From an uncultured Clostridia bacterium (GTDB taxonomy: Bacteria > Bacillota > Clostridia > Christensenellales > Borkfalkiaceae), in NCBI GenBank assembly GCA_944376035.1, contig CALWBJ010000146.1, positions 1-5,567 of the forward strand: a DNA stretch of 5,567 bases, given 5' to 3'. The notes under the pieces were generated by a model. It did not search any database and was not told the DNA's origin. It saw only the letters and a list, made by a program, of their open reading frames with translations. Positions 5,529 to 5,567 of this stretch are shown one piece after another (the stretch's first letter is position 1; every line of letters starts with the position of its first letter). The position numbers and the translations under genes were made by a program.

Positions 5529-5534
5529 CACCTT
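5529..5534 (-). promoter_or_regulatory. Ribosome binding site of proC
   Basis: Minus-strand AAGGTG lies 5 nt before the proC ATG, a reasonable Shine-Dalgarno match that supports this start. Confidence 0.6.
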
Positions 5535-5539
5535 ATTTT

Positions 5540-5559
5540 AATTGACTAAAAGATCAATT
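5540..5559. promoter_or_regulatory. Short dyad at the predicted proC transcript start
   Basis: AATTGA (5540-5545) and TCAATT (5554-5559) are exact inverted repeats 8 nt apart. They lie just downstream of the possible -10 and ahead of the ribosome-binding site, a position where a repressor could act. Six-base AT-rich arms occur easily by chance. Confidence 0.2.
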
Positions 5560-5560
5560 T

Positions 5561-5566
5561 ATTATA
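5561..5566 (-). promoter_or_regulatory. proC: Possible -10 of the proC operon promoter
   Basis: Minus-strand TATAAT matches the sigma-A -10 exactly and would start RNA near 5554, giving a 5' leader of about 30 nt before proC. The matching -35 would lie beyond the right edge and cannot be checked. Confidence 0.4.
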
Positions 5567-5567
5567 T

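Overview
The window is AT-rich (roughly two thirds A+T by eye), and every recognisable gene is on the minus strand. It reads as a chromosomal housekeeping segment of a low-GC Gram-positive bacterium, most likely an uncultured member of the Clostridia. The reasons are base composition, the gene families present, and the order HI0933-type flavoprotein - cmk - plsC, which from memory recurs in Clostridia. TGA serves as a stop (proC and the VTT membrane protein), so the usual bacterial code applies. I see no mobile element, CRISPR array, tRNA, rRNA or phage gene.

In transcription order (from the right end to the left) the genes are: proC (4717-5523), rnhA (4277-4720, overlapping proC by 4 nt in an ATGA), a VTT/TVP38 (DedA-like) membrane protein (3301-4242), surE (2512-3261), and an HI0933/BaiN-type flavoprotein (1310-2530, overlapping surE by 19 nt). 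After a 335-bp gap comes cmk (312-974). After a further 192-bp gap the first 39 codons of plsC run off the left edge (1-119). The first five genes are close enough to form one operon. cmk very probably has its own promoter.

The products are basic housekeeping functions: proline synthesis, removal of RNA:DNA hybrids, a lipid-scramblase-like membrane protein, nucleoside monophosphate dephosphorylation, an uncharacterised flavoenzyme, CMP/dCMP phosphorylation, and phosphatidic acid synthesis. cmk and plsC both bear on phospholipid supply, since CTP is needed for CDP-diacylglycerol. The other genes have no obvious common pathway.

I found no new multi-gene system. The points worth a second look are non-coding. 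The cmk leader has a well-matched sigma-A-type promoter, a terminator-like hairpin about 20 nt after the predicted start, a repeated -10 sequence, and an 11-bp inverted repeat that could hide the cmk start codon. A perfect 7-1-7 palindrome, the geometry of Fur/PerR-type boxes, sits between the VTT gene and surE. Neither of those two genes has a visible Shine-Dalgarno sequence. A G7 run lies in a conserved motif of proC.
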